A stretch of 62,929 nucleotides of DNA from Bacillota bacterium (GTDB lineage Bacteria; Bacillota; Clostridia; Peptostreptococcales; Anaerovoracaceae). Position 1 is the first letter of the stretch. Every line of letters begins with the position of its first letter. Both the position numbers and the translations under genes were made by a program. Location: NCBI GenBank assembly GCA_022793795.1, contig JAAWDM010000017.1:1-62929 (forward strand), read 5' to 3'. The notes under the pieces are model-generated. The model worked only from the letters and a program-made list of their open reading frames with translations. It had not been told where the DNA came from and ran no database searches. Shown piece by piece: positions 17,427-26,545 of this stretch.

Positions 17427-18842
17427 ATGGATGATTGGGATAAATTTAACGGCACAAACTTTACCATGAGAAGTCCCCAAAATACAGAAGAATCAGAAAC
17501 AGGCAGGCAGACCTATGAATCGGCTTACGACGCAGCCCGGGAATCGGTGTATGGCGCAGAAACGGAAACGAGCGCCAGCACAACAGGCAGCCAAGCCGCG
17601 GGCGATTTTACAGAAAATACCTCCGATGAGAAACCTTATGGTACAGCTTATGAAACCGCTTATGCCACTTCTGGAAAGGTGAAAAAACCGAAAGCGCCTA
17701 AATATGTGACGAGAAAAGCCTTTGTTATCACACTGATTATCTCCATGCTATTCTCTGCCACCATCGGCGCAGGGGCTTACGCCATGGCCATGAGCGTGTT
17801 CGGCGGTTCTACCATAGACAGGTCCATTTCAACCACCAACTATAATCTTGCAACCAACACAGGCAGCCCTCTTTCCGTACAGGAAATCGTGGCGAAAAAT
17901 GAAAACTCGGTGGTGGCTATTGTCACCGAGTCGGTATCCACAGATACATGGCTTGGGCAATATGTGACCCAGGGCGCGGGCAGCGGCGTCATCATCTCTG
18001 AAGACGGATATATCGTAACCAATAACCATGTGGTTGCAGGCGCTAGCAACATCCGAGTGACTCTTCACGACGGCAGCGAAGTCCCTGCAACTTTGATAGC
18101 TACCGACGAGCAGACCGATGTGGCTGTCATCAAAATAGATAAGACTGGCTTAGTTCCAGTCACCTTTGGCAAGAGCAGCGACTTAAATGTAGGAGATTTA
18201 GCCATCGCTATCGGAAATCCATTGGGACACCTGGCTGGCAGCGCTACAGAAGGTATCATCAGCGGTCTGGAGAGAGAAATCACCATTGACGGTAAAGCTA
18301 TGACTTTGATTCAAACCAGCGCCTCCATCAATCCAGGCAATTCCGGCGGCGGTTTATTCGACCAATACGGTAATCTCATTGGTATCGTGGTGGCCAAATC
18401 CGCTGGTTCAGAGGTAGAGGGCTTAGGATTTGCCATTCCTGTTGATTTAGTCCAGAAGGTGGCTTCTTCTCTGATGGAAAACGGCTTTGTGGCCGGAAGA
18501 CCTGCCGCTGGTATCACCATTAAGGATTTAACCTCTGCATCAGACGCCATGCAGTACGGCGTACAGATTACCGGCGTCTATGTGGTTGAGGTTACCGGCA
18601 ACAACGCGAAAAAAGCTGGATTCCAGCCAGGAGATTTAATCTACTACTTGGAGGATACCAAGATCACCAGTGGCGCGCAGCTGGTCGGTCTGATTCAAAA
18701 AAAGGAAATCGGCGATAAGGTGACCTTCTCAGTGGTAAGAAACAACGAAATTGTTGAAATTACCCTAGAGTTGGAGGATTCTCAATCCATACAGCCTAGC
18801 CAGTTGACCCAGCCTCAGGCCGGTCAGCAACAGGGACAATAA
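17427..18842 (+). CDS. HtrA/DegP-type membrane-anchored serine protease with PDZ domain
   Basis: A 471-residue trypsin-like quality-control protease. It has a disordered acidic N-terminus (1-85), one membrane helix (about 98-122) that anchors it facing outwards, a protease domain with His201 (TNNHVVAG), Asp231 (TDVAVIKID) and Ser306 (GNSGGGL), and one PDZ domain (about 375-455). The start is the ATG at 17427, 8 nt after AAGGAGGAGAGG. The C-terminus is Gln-rich. It degrades or holds misfolded envelope proteins. It is divergent from pgm and followed by a strong shared terminator. Confidence 0.94.
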   Translation: MDDWDKFNGTNFTMRSPQNTEESETGRQTYESAYDAARESVYGAETETSASTTGSQAAGDFTENTSDEKPYGTAYETAYATSGKVKKPKAPKYVTRKAFVITLIISMLFSATIGAGAYAMAMSVFGGSTIDRSISTTNYNLATNTGSPLSVQEIVAKNENSVVAIVTESVSTDTWLGQYVTQGAGSGVIISEDGYIVTNNHVVAGASNIRVTLHDGSEVPATLIATDEQTDVAVIKIDKTGLVPVTFGKSSDLNVGDLAIAIGNPLGHLAGSATEGIISGLEREITIDGKAMTLIQTSASINPGNSGGGLFDQYGNLIGIVVAKSAGSEVEGLGFAIPVDLVQKVASSLMENGFVAGRPAAGITIKDLTSASDAMQYGVQITGVYVVEVTGNNAKKAGFQPGDLIYYLEDTKITSGAQLVGLIQKKEIGDKVTFSVVRNNEIVEITLELEDSQSIQPSQLTQPQAGQQQGQ

Positions 18843-18918
18843 ATTTTGTAGACCACTACCCTCTTTTGAGGGTATCCAAAATACATTGCTAAACTTTTTC
18901 ATTTCCATAACTAAAAAA

Positions 18919-18977
18919 GCAAAGAAAAAAACCTGTATTTGACGACAACTACCGTCTATACAGGTTTTTTTCTTTGC
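18919..18977. terminator. Bidirectional terminator between htrA and spoIIR
   Basis: Two perfect 20-nt arms, GCAAAGAAAAAAACCTGTAT and its complement, flank a 19-nt loop that itself contains GACG...CGTC. A-runs on one side and T-runs on the other make it work in both directions for the convergent genes. Confidence 0.9.
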
Positions 18978-18987
18978 TGGATGATTT

Positions 18988-19803
18988 CTATTTCTTAGCC
19001 TTTTTTCCACTCCCCTTAAGCAATTCTTTAATTTTAGATTTCAATATGATACGATTACCGTTAGTCGCCGTAATTCCATCCCTGATGCTGCCATTACTGT
19101 CTCCTAAAGCCGCTGGGTCGTTTCCGTCAATGAGACACAGAGGTGGAAAGAGAACGCACCACCAGTTCTGTCCTGCCCCTTCTCCTATGACAATATTGAG
19201 GGCTTCATAGTTGCCTGCTGGGAAATAGAGGTCGTCATACTTCTTGGCTGGAATCCATGTCATTCCTAAAGATGCTTTTACTGGATAGTCATAACCTTCC
19301 GCCTCAATAGCCTCTCTCGCCCAATTCTCTATCAATTCTAAATTGTCCTGAATATAAGTACGAATATGGTCACTATCACTCTTACCTACTCCGCCTCCAC
19401 CTTTGAACTGTTCTAGCTGAAACTGAACCCTCAAAAGTACCAGATTCCGCACCTTTAATTTAAGGGCCTGATCCTCTTCGCTATCGCTGTTTGCAATCAC
19501 ATGGAGCCGAATGATACCCTCATGGTCAGCGTTAGATTGCATTAGTCCTGCTACAATCTCACCGCCAGATACCGATTCCCCTAAATTCGTTTGCTCCTCC
19601 CCTGCCGATGGGGTTGTTGACCATCGTTCGCTCACCGTCATATGTTTCTTCACAACTGACCGATTGGCTTCTGCTTTACTCATGTATACCGCCATACTGG
19701 CTATCATAAGCAGCGCCATACAGCCAGTCAAAATCTGTTTTCTCCGCAGTTTGCGCCGTAATTTTCTCTCCTGTTCCCATCTATCCTGTCCGCTTTTTTC
19801 CAT
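18988..19803 (-). CDS. spoIIR: Stage II sporulation protein R
   Basis: A 271-residue SpoIIR, the forespore-secreted signal that triggers SpoIIGA processing of pro-sigma E in the mother cell. An N-terminal basic stretch and membrane helix (about 25-42) precede the conserved domain with LHVIANSDSEEDQALKLKVR, LGMTWIPAKKYDDLYFPAG and the WWCVLFPPLCLID motif. The start at 19803 has AAGGAGG upstream; an earlier in-frame codon does not. The C-terminal tail is lysine-rich. It shows the host can sporulate and would be expected to use a sigma F promoter, which I could not define. Confidence 0.93.
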   Translation of the reverse strand: MEKSGQDRWEQERKLRRKLRRKQILTGCMALLMIASMAVYMSKAEANRSVVKKHMTVSERWSTTPSAGEEQTNLGESVSGGEIVAGLMQSNADHEGIIRLHVIANSDSEEDQALKLKVRNLVLLRVQFQLEQFKGGGGVGKSDSDHIRTYIQDNLELIENWAREAIEAEGYDYPVKASLGMTWIPAKKYDDLYFPAGNYEALNIVIGEGAGQNWWCVLFPPLCLIDGNDPAALGDSNGSIRDGITATNGNRIILKSKIKELLKGSGKKAKK

Positions 19804-20050
19804 ATAAAAGTCCTCCTTCTGACCATATATTGGAAGTATGGACAAGAAGCCAGGATTTATACAGTCCTTCTCCCCTTTCTTTTACAATTTTCAGATGCAT
19901 TATCGCATCTATACCTCATATGGCATCGATTTTCTCCGCAAAATCTGGGTTTCCTCCTCTCTCTTCCTCTCAGTATTGCCCTCTTAAATCCAGTAATTCC
20001 AATACATTCTTTTAATTATTCTTTTTTGCATCCCATGGCATGTTTTTTGC

Positions 20051-20065
20051 GTACAAAATTTGTAC
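20051..20065. promoter_or_regulatory. Palindrome upstream of LarA-like gene
   Basis: GTACAAA-A-TTTGTAC is a perfect 7-bp dyad 38 nt before the start codon at 20103, close to where a promoter would lie. It may be an operator; the binding protein is unknown. Confidence 0.35.
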
Positions 20066-20102
20066 AATCATTTTTACCATGGATTGATAAAGGAGGTTTC
20101 CT

Positions 20103-21344
20103 ATGCCCATATTACCAGAATCGGCAAAAAGTATCGTTTCCCCAACAATGATTCCCATAAAGCAAGTTTTCCCAGACCAGCATCTTACCGATATTCCTGC
20201 GGTCATCGCTGCACAATTTGCTGACAACAACATTCGCAGCCTTTTAGAAACAGGAAAAACTGCTGCCATATTAGTTGGCAGCCGTGGAATTACAGATTTA
20301 AAAATCGTGGTCAAATCCACCATTGATCAGCTTCTGGCTCTGGGTATCAAGCCTTTCATTTTACCGGCCATGGGCAGTCACGGAGGCGGAGAAGCGGCGG
20401 AACAGCGACGTATCATTGAAAATTACGGCATCACAGAAGAGGCTATGGGCGTACCGATTTATTCCTCCATGGAAACTGTCGTAATCGGCCAGCTAGGGCC
20501 AGACTTTCCCATTCACGTAGATAAAATCGCCTCTCAGGCTGATTACATCATCCCTATCAATAGGGTCAAGGCTCATACCGCCTTTGACGGCGAAATCGAA
20601 AGCGGCCTTTGCAAAATGCTTTCTATTGGTCTTGGTAAGCACAATGGCTGTTCACGTATCCATCAGGAAGGGTTCCCTAACTTCCCTAAGATTCTTCCTA
20701 AGGTGGCAGCCAAGGTGATGGATACCTTCTGTATCCCTTTAGGAGTTGCCATTGTGGAAAACGCTCACGAAAAGGTTCATACGGTAAAGGTAGTTCCTGG
20801 TCAGAACCTTTTGGAAGAGGAAAAGAAGCTGCTGGCTCTGTCCAAATCTCTCATGCCGAAGCTGTGTTTTGACCATATCGACGTCTTAATCGTGGACCAA
20901 CTGGGCAAGGATATTTCCGGCGACGGTATGGACCCAAACATCACCGGCAGATTGGCAGGTCAGCCTACCAGTCCATATTATACAGGCCCTACCATTAAAC
21001 GAATTATCATCAATCGGCTCAGTGAAGGAACCCACGGCAATGCAGTAGGTATCGGCTGTGCGGATTTTATCACCAGAGAGCTTTATGAGAGCATCGACTT
21101 TATGCCAACCTATGCCAATCTGATCGCCTGCTGCGTTCCTGAAAACGCTAAAATTCCTATGGTATTTGAAAACGAGCAGGAAGCCTTAAAGGCGGCGGCA
21201 ATCACCTGTCATGGTGTCAAGGACAACGAGATTACCGTAGTAAAAATTCAGGACACCCTTCATCTAATCGACATTCAGGTTTCAGAAAACCTGCTGCCAT
21301 ACTGCAAAGATAATCCAAACTTTATCCTGCCTCAACAGGGATAA
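20103..21344 (+). CDS. LarA-like protein of the nickel-pincer racemase superfamily
   Basis: A 413-residue protein with the lactate-racemase (LarA, DUF2088-like) fold. Visible markers are ILVGSRGITD, the GSHGGG loop (about 99-104), and the block INRVKAHTAFDGEIESGLCK with MLSIGLGKHNG (about 158-188), which supplies the lysine and histidine expected to hold the nickel-pincer cofactor. Members racemise or epimerise 2-hydroxy acids; the substrate here cannot be told. No larB, larC or larE cofactor genes are in the window, so they would have to be elsewhere. AAGGAGG precedes the ATG and a strong terminator follows; the gene is monocistronic. Confidence 0.85.
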   Translation: MPILPESAKSIVSPTMIPIKQVFPDQHLTDIPAVIAAQFADNNIRSLLETGKTAAILVGSRGITDLKIVVKSTIDQLLALGIKPFILPAMGSHGGGEAAEQRRIIENYGITEEAMGVPIYSSMETVVIGQLGPDFPIHVDKIASQADYIIPINRVKAHTAFDGEIESGLCKMLSIGLGKHNGCSRIHQEGFPNFPKILPKVAAKVMDTFCIPLGVAIVENAHEKVHTVKVVPGQNLLEEEKKLLALSKSLMPKLCFDHIDVLIVDQLGKDISGDGMDPNITGRLAGQPTSPYYTGPTIKRIIINRLSEGTHGNAVGIGCADFITRELYESIDFMPTYANLIACCVPENAKIPMVFENEQEALKAAAITCHGVKDNEITVVKIQDTLHLIDIQVSENLLPYCKDNPNFILPQQG

Positions 21345-21361
21345 AAATCGTTCCTAAAAAT

Positions 21362-21411
21362 AAAAACCAAAAGGACGCAAAGCTGATGCACACTGCGTCC
21401 TTTTGGTTTTT
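21362..21411 (+). terminator. Strong intrinsic terminator after LarA-like gene
   Basis: AAAAACCAAAAGGACGCA and its perfect 18-nt complement flank a 14-nt loop, with T- and A-runs on the outer sides. It separates the convergent LarA-like and DUF3794 genes and can act in both directions. Confidence 0.9.
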
Positions 21412-21432
21412 CATATCCTATTTTCTCACATC

Positions 21433-23196
21433 CTACTTTAAAATTAACAGTTTCTGTCCCGGCATGAGGGTCTCATCTTCCAGCTGGTTAATCTGGGCGA
21501 TGGTGTTTCTAGTGGTCTTAAACCGTTTAGCGATAGACCAGAGATTATCTCCCTTTTTCACGATATATACGACCATCGGTTTGCCGTCGGCTGTGCCGTT
21601 TACTTGTTCAAAGGCTGGATTTTTTAATACCTTAAATGGCGCCTGGCGCATAATCTGCGAAGTCGCCAACACAGTGGCGTTCAGTTCAACCTGTTTTCCG
21701 TTAATTTTTTCTGCCCATAAATCCTTGATGTACACCTGATCACTGACCATCTCGTCGCCAGTAACCTGTGGCGCTGCAGTGACACAGCGGAACGGTACCT
21801 CCTGTCGTACAGCGAAAACCATGGCGTTTTGATCGCCACCGGAACCTTGGCAGATGAGTTTACCTGTGATAACCCCTTCTGTAATAATCTTTCCGGCTTC
21901 CGATCTACTTTCACTTTTTACCACTTCACCAGCAGCATAGAGAATCTTCTCCACATCCCCATGAGTCCCCTCCACCGGCAGAATCTCTCGGACAGAGGTT
22001 TCTCCCGCTGTGGTTCCCACCAGCGTGCGGCAAGAAGTTTCCTCAAAATCACAGATAAAATCCTTCTCTCTGTGATACCCATCTACAATCATCTCTTTTT
22101 CTACATTGCGGTAAAGCTCTACCCAGGTGGTGATATCCCCTTCCAGACGGAATACCTCTGTACCCTCTTCATTTTGGGTCAGCTTTACACGCAGATCATT
22201 GTCGTCAAAACATACGCTGCTGCCGCTCCATTGGCCGCCCTGTGAAAGGGGTATAAACTGGGTGAACTCAATCCGCTCCTGAATCTGGAAAATGGTTTCT
22301 TCTGGTTCGCTGGGAGCGCTATGGCCCCGGCCTGCTTCCATGGCGCCTCTATCCTCCATAGGATTCATAGCAGACGAAAGCTCTGCTTCCACGGCGCTGC
22401 TGGCTCCCACTAAACTTGCGTTGGCGCTCATAGCTGAATAGAGCAGATTGACATATACGAATCCATTTACAACCACTTTTTCTGCTGTGGCCTGCCGATA
22501 ATTTTCTACTACATGGATATCCTGTTTCAAAATGGTTTCCACTGCCATATCGCCAGAAGGAATCTCTAAGTCCTCCTTTAAAGATAAAATGTCCTTCTTC
22601 CGCATGGCTACATTGGTAATCTCAATCTTTTCTCTAAGGGTCTGAATATCTTCATCAGCAAGTCCCTCAAATACATCGATTTTGCTGTCCAGATACTCCT
22701 TGGCATAAAGTCCCAAATTGATTTTTACTCGGTATTTCCGCTCATTGATGACCATATAGTCGATCTTTTCAATTTTTCCGGTAAGAATCATGGTGGCGCC
22801 TGCAGTCAAACCCGTATGCCACTGTTCCTTGAAGGACACACGGCTTGGCACGAAAATCATTGGTCCGCACACATCCTCTCGCTCAGGCAGATACAGGGTC
22901 TGCAGTTCAATATCTCCCGAAATATTGATATAGTCCTCTCCCTTGGAAATCTCATCGATTTCCCGCATAGGCAGCCGCACCTTACCATCGATCATGAGAA
23001 TCTCCCGAAGATCTGGCTTTGTATCCGGCACCAAAATGTCCTCCTCAATGGTGATAATTGTCTTTGGTTTCTCCGTGATATTCGTCACCTGTACCGGCGA
23101 ATATATAGCCCCCTGTGTAATTGGTATCAAAATCCGCTCCTCCGGCTCTCTGGCTGGAACCAGCGCATAATCAGGAACATCTTTTTCGTGTGTCAT
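21433..23196 (-). CDS. DUF3794 (SPOCS) and LysM domain protein, probable spore-envelope component
   Basis: A 587-residue protein made of repeated DUF3794/SPOCS domains (for example VTNITEKPKTIITIEEDILV, LPDT-type loops, and a second set near 330-500) and one C-terminal LysM (about 540-587: YIVKKGDNLWSIAKRFKTT, NQLEDETLMPGQKLLIL). Related SPOCS-LysM proteins (SpoVID/SafA-like) tie the spore coat to the cortex. There is no signal peptide, as expected for a mother-cell coat protein. GGAAAGGGG precedes the ATG. The assignment to spore assembly rests on family knowledge. Confidence 0.88.
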   Translation of the reverse strand: MTHEKDVPDYALVPAREPEERILIPITQGAIYSPVQVTNITEKPKTIITIEEDILVPDTKPDLREILMIDGKVRLPMREIDEISKGEDYINISGDIELQTLYLPEREDVCGPMIFVPSRVSFKEQWHTGLTAGATMILTGKIEKIDYMVINERKYRVKINLGLYAKEYLDSKIDVFEGLADEDIQTLREKIEITNVAMRKKDILSLKEDLEIPSGDMAVETILKQDIHVVENYRQATAEKVVVNGFVYVNLLYSAMSANASLVGASSAVEAELSSAMNPMEDRGAMEAGRGHSAPSEPEETIFQIQERIEFTQFIPLSQGGQWSGSSVCFDDNDLRVKLTQNEEGTEVFRLEGDITTWVELYRNVEKEMIVDGYHREKDFICDFEETSCRTLVGTTAGETSVREILPVEGTHGDVEKILYAAGEVVKSESRSEAGKIITEGVITGKLICQGSGGDQNAMVFAVRQEVPFRCVTAAPQVTGDEMVSDQVYIKDLWAEKINGKQVELNATVLATSQIMRQAPFKVLKNPAFEQVNGTADGKPMVVYIVKKGDNLWSIAKRFKTTRNTIAQINQLEDETLMPGQKLLILK

Positions 23197-23622
23197 AGCC
23201 TTTCCCCTTTCCTTTTTCCACGCCCTTCCTGCCGGTCAAAACAGTTTTGTCCGCAGCCCGAAGGGATTTAGTCCTGCTACAATCTATGCATAGGACCGCC
23301 CCGTTATACCATCGAGTTTATCCCAATGAGCCCTACTTTCAACGCCCCAAAATATATACATATCATATTCATGGTTTTTCGTGTCCTTATGTGAATATTA
23401 AGTGAAGAAATTCGATATTTCTTTATATATGAAATTTTTATCGAATCTCCAGGGAAAAGAGCGGCTCTCTGTGCTGGAATCCAGTCTCAATAATAAAATG
23501 AACGCCCCACATTCTCACGAATAGCCGCCATAAGCCCCTTATATAGACAAAAAAGGCCCCGAAAATTAGTATAAACATTTATTTCATAGAAATATTATTC
23601 ATAATTAAAAATTGTTTTCGAT
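23197..23622. other. Spacer upstream of DUF3794 gene, no gene seen
   Basis: AT-rich, with no credible reading frame. An inverted repeat, ATTCGATA (23410) with TATCGAAT (23439), lies near the middle. The DUF3794 promoter must be here, but I cannot assign a sigma factor with confidence. Confidence 0.4.
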
Positions 23623-23691
23623 GTTTTTTGCAATATCAAAAAAAATATCGAAATTGCAAAAAACGCCATACAATTATTTAATAAAATGGCG
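23623..23691 (+). promoter_or_regulatory. Composite operator upstream of broken MocR gene
   Basis: GTTTTTTGCAAT (23623-23634) and its perfect complement ATTGCAAAAAAC (23653-23664) are followed at once by CGCCATACAATT, and then by ATGGCG (23686). The block GCAAAAAACGCCATACAATT recurs inverted in front of phzF at 24242-24262. MocR/GabR-type regulators bind paired ATAC-type half sites near their own gene, so this is the likely autoregulatory site of the gene that follows. Confidence 0.6.
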
Positions 23692-23703
23692 AGGGGAAAG
23701 ACT

Positions 23704-24214
23704 ATGCCATTCAATTCATTCGAAAACTATCCCATGTCCTGGAAACTGACACTGGACAAAACCAAACACGCTCTGTACCGAGCCTTGGCCAATCAGCTAA
23801 AGCAGGACATTCAAAAGGGTATATTAAAGCCAGGAACTAAGCTTCCGCCCTAAAGGGAGCTGGCCGATTATCTGAATATGAATGTAAACGCTGTATCCAA
23901 AGCCTTCAAGCTATGCGAACTGGAGGGACTACTTTCTGCCACTGTGGGCAGCGGCACTTTTGTAGCCTAAAATCTGTCAGGGACAGGATACAGATATCTT
24001 TCGCTGGCTGAAAATTCCGGATACGATGACAGGTACTCAGTTTGAACAGCAGACCCTAAAGGCCGGTGTCCAAGTCTATGCTGCAGAGCGGTTTGCCATA
24101 GGCAAGGCGCTTCAAGCCCATGCTGTCCGCCTTTCCATCTGCGCTCCCCATACTTCAGAACGTTTAGCGAAGGGTGTCACTATTTTGGCTGACCTTTTAT
24201 CTCATCTTTCCTGA
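23704..24214 (+). pseudogene. MocR/GabR-type GntR regulator, truncated and stop-containing
   Basis: Reading from the ATG at 23704 gives a GntR winged-helix domain (LYRALANQLKQDIQKGILKP, GTKLPP, then RELADYLNMNVNAVSKAFKL and GLLSATVGSGTFVA). Codon 50 (23851) is TAA where the family has Gln (PPQREL), so a C-to-T change explains it. A second stop follows at 23968. After about 60 nt of unrelated sequence the extreme C-terminus of the aminotransferase-like domain appears (QVYAAERFAIGKALQAHAVR, LSICAP, ERLAKGVTILADLL). About 300 residues of the PLP-binding domain are gone. MocR regulators sense PLP-linked substrates; this one cannot be functional. Confidence 0.88.
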
Positions 24215-24224
24215 AACATTGTAT

Positions 24225-24270
24225 GCCATACAATTAAAATCTTGTATGGCGTTTTTTGTTGCTTTATAAT
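24225..24270 (+). promoter_or_regulatory. phzF promoter overlapped by operator
   Basis: An inverted repeat GCCATACAA-N8-TTGTATGGC (24225-24250) overlaps a promoter with -35 TTGTAT (24242), a 17-nt spacer and -10 TATAAT (24265-24270). The right half continues as GGCGTTTTTTGTTGC, matching inversely the site at 23656-23675. A protein bound here would block RNA polymerase. Confidence 0.65.
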
Positions 24271-24304
24271 ATCCTTAAGAGATACCGGCAAGGAGGACAC
24301 TTTC

Positions 24305-25087
24305 ATGAAACAATATATTGTAGATGCATTTACTGACCAGGTTTTTGGCGGTAATCCGGCTGCCATCTGTGTACTAAAAGAGTGGCCAAAGGAAGAATTG
24401 ATGATAAATATCACCCTAGAAAACAACCTTTCAGAAACGGCCTTTACCGTCAAAAACGGCAACCATTACGACCTCCGCTGGTTTACACCAGGCGGAGAAA
24501 TCAACCTTTGCGGCCATGCCACCTTAGCGACTGCCTTTGTTCTGATGAACTATGAGGAAGTAGGTCCCAGTGAGGTCCATTTTCAGACCTTAAGCGGGGA
24601 ACTCATCGTAAAGAAGGATAACGACCTTTACACCATGGACTTTCCTGCCTATCATCTGAAACCAGTACCTGTTACCCAGGCCATGACCGATGCCATCGGC
24701 TTCACACCTTTAGAAGCATGGATCGATAGAGATTTGGTCTGTGTGTTAGAATCGGAAGAACAGGTTTTAGCAGCAAAACCCAATTTAAAAGAGGTGGAAA
24801 AATTAAATGGCCTTATCCTGCATATTACCGCCAAAGGTAACAGATATGCCTCTGTTAGCAGGAGCTTTGCTCCAAAAATGGCGGTGGAGGAAGACCCTGT
24901 GTGTGGTTCCGGCCATTGCCACCTGGTGCCTCTTTGGACAGAAAAACTGGGTAAGGATAAAGTCGTCTGCTATCAGGCTTCTTCCAGAGGCGGCGTCCTA
25001 TATTGTTCCAAAGAGGGCCACCGCATCCATATGGCAGGTCATGCAGTTTTATACAGCATCTCTGAGTTGTTTGTAGATAACCTATAA
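24305..25087 (+). CDS. PhzF family isomerase-like protein
   Basis: A 260-residue PhzF-fold (diaminopimelate-epimerase-like) protein. Conserved features are all present: GGNPAAICVL near the start, the general acid/base glutamate in NLSETAFT (Glu44), CGHATLATAFVL, and EDPVCGSGHCHL in the second lobe. Relatives isomerise small carboxylates, and most have no known substrate; a role in phenazine synthesis is not implied, since no phz genes are near. Start at 24305 with AAGGAGG upstream. It is the only intact gene of a three-gene locus whose regulator and downstream PLP enzyme are broken. Confidence 0.92.
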   Translation: MKQYIVDAFTDQVFGGNPAAICVLKEWPKEELMINITLENNLSETAFTVKNGNHYDLRWFTPGGEINLCGHATLATAFVLMNYEEVGPSEVHFQTLSGELIVKKDNDLYTMDFPAYHLKPVPVTQAMTDAIGFTPLEAWIDRDLVCVLESEEQVLAAKPNLKEVEKLNGLILHITAKGNRYASVSRSFAPKMAVEEDPVCGSGHCHLVPLWTEKLGKDKVVCYQASSRGGVLYCSKEGHRIHMAGHAVLYSISELFVDNL

Positions 25088-25104
25088 AGTTCAAGGAGGA
25101 TAAC

Positions 25105-25746
25105 ATGGGAAACAGCTATGCTCTGCCTTACCACCCTACTGACATGAACTGGAGCGATCCGGAGGCAAAACTGTATACCAGAAACGGCGGCGCCAACCAG
25201 CAGTATTTACAGTTCTTTGGAAGGTGGCGAAGACTGCATCGTATTGGCCAGCGGCGTTGCTGCTCTGTCCGGCGTATTCTTCTCCATGCTGAAAACAGGA
25301 GACCACGTGGTATTCAGTAATGCGACCTATATCGCAGTATACCGGCTCTTTGGAGACATCCTTAATGACAAGTTCAACATTGAAACCACCATTGTAGATT
25401 CCACCAACGAAGGAACTCTTGGATATGATCCGGAACCAATCTCAAATCAACCTAGGCGGCTGTATCAGCCCGTTCAACCCATGGCTCATCATGAGAGGTT
25501 CCGTGACTCTGCCTCTGCGGATGGAGCGTCATAATGAAAACGCCTTGAAGCTGGCAGAATACTTAGAAGCCCTTCCTTGTGTCCGGTTCGTTTCCTATCC
25601 GGGCCTTGCCAGCCATCCAGCTCATGAACTTGCCAAAGCCCAGATGGGCCCAGGATGGGTTCTTCCGTGTCAGCGTAGGTCTTGAATCCATCGAAGATCT
25701 CATTGCAGATATGGATCAAGCCTTAGAAAAAATCAACCTAAAATAG
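25105..25746 (+). pseudogene. Cys/Met metabolism PLP-dependent enzyme, decayed
   Basis: The segment carries pieces of a cystathionine gamma-lyase/synthase-type enzyme in several frames. From 25105: MGNSYALPYHPTDMNWSDPE, ending in NQQYLQ. A +1 shift near 25212 leads to LEGGEDCIVLASGVAALSGV, TGDHVVFSNATYIAVYRLFG. A large deletion near 25440 removes the PLP-lysine region. It continues as NLGGCISPFNPWLIMRGSVT, RMERHNENALKLAEYLEALP. A last shift near 25660 leads to FFRVSVGLESIEDLIADMDQ. It starts 17 nt after phzF with AAGGAGG, so it was the second gene of the phzF operon. Confidence 0.9.
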
Positions 25747-25759
25747 GCTCTTTCATTAA

Positions 25760-25813
25760 AAAATGGACTGTTTCCTCTCTGCCTCATTACAGCATAGGGC
25801 TTCAGTCCATTTT
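25760..25813. terminator. Shared terminator between decayed PLP enzyme and GntR gene
   Basis: AAAATGGACTG and its perfect complement CAGTCCATTTT are separated by a 32-nt loop, with A/T runs outside. It separates converging transcription units. Confidence 0.7.
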
Positions 25814-25838
25814 AGTCTTTATTAGATTTTGACAATGG

Positions 25839-26516
25839 TCAGGCCTCCTGGCCAAACATGTTCTCCCCTTCCCTGATGACGAAGTTCTTTAGCTGGGAAA
25901 CATGGTCCTCTGCCGCCACCCTGGCCGACTCTCCATCGCCGCTTATAATGGCCTTTTCGATAAGTCGGTGCTCCTTAGGCATACTTTCATACCGGTTAAA
26001 ATCATCGTAATAGATATACCGGAAACGGAGAGCCAACTCCTGCACAGTGGAAAATATCTGTATCAGCGTCTTATTTCCGCTGATAGCCACAATCTTAGCG
26101 TGGAAGGCTTCATCATATTTAATGATCTCTTCGATGTCCTCTTTCTCCACTGCTTCGCTGTATTTCTCCAAAAGTTCCTGTAGCTGCTCCTTTTGCTGCT
26201 CATCGATTCTGCCGGCCGCCAGCGCTGCCGACATGGCTTCAAGACCCTGACGTACTTCCAGCACGTCTACCATATCCTTGATGGAAATGTCTGAAGCATA
26301 AGCGCCTTTTCTCGGCTCGATGGTCACAAGGCCTTCTTTTTCCAGTTTTCTAATCGCTTCCCTCACCGGCGTTCTGCTGACTCCCATCACATCAGCCAAT
26401 TCCACCTCCATCATACGGGTTCCCGGCGCAATTTCCCCAATCAAAATCTGCCGTTTCAGTTCTTCGTAAACGATTTCACGGAGGGGTCTATGGTTCTGCA
26501 AATCAAAATTCAACAT
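25839..26516 (-). CDS. GntR family regulator, FadR/FCD subfamily
   Basis: A 225-residue repressor-type protein with an N-terminal winged helix (residues 10-75: REIVYEELKRQILIGEIAPG, LADVMGVSRTPVREAIRKLE, GLVTIEPRKGAYAS) and a helical FCD ligand domain (about 85-210) with the metal-binding pattern DEAFHAKI and later His residues. FCD regulators respond to small carboxylates. It reads into the same strand as ispE, 30 nt downstream of it, so the two may be cotranscribed; its target is unknown. Confidence 0.92.
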   Translation of the reverse strand: MLNFDLQNHRPLREIVYEELKRQILIGEIAPGTRMMEVELADVMGVSRTPVREAIRKLEKEGLVTIEPRKGAYASDISIKDMVDVLEVRQGLEAMSAALAAGRIDEQQKEQLQELLEKYSEAVEKEDIEEIIKYDEAFHAKIVAISGNKTLIQIFSTVQELALRFRYIYYDDFNRYESMPKEHRLIEKAIISGDGESARVAAEDHVSQLKNFVIREGENMFGQEA

Positions 26517-26545
26517 ACTCTCACCTCTAAGTTTTCCCTATCCTT

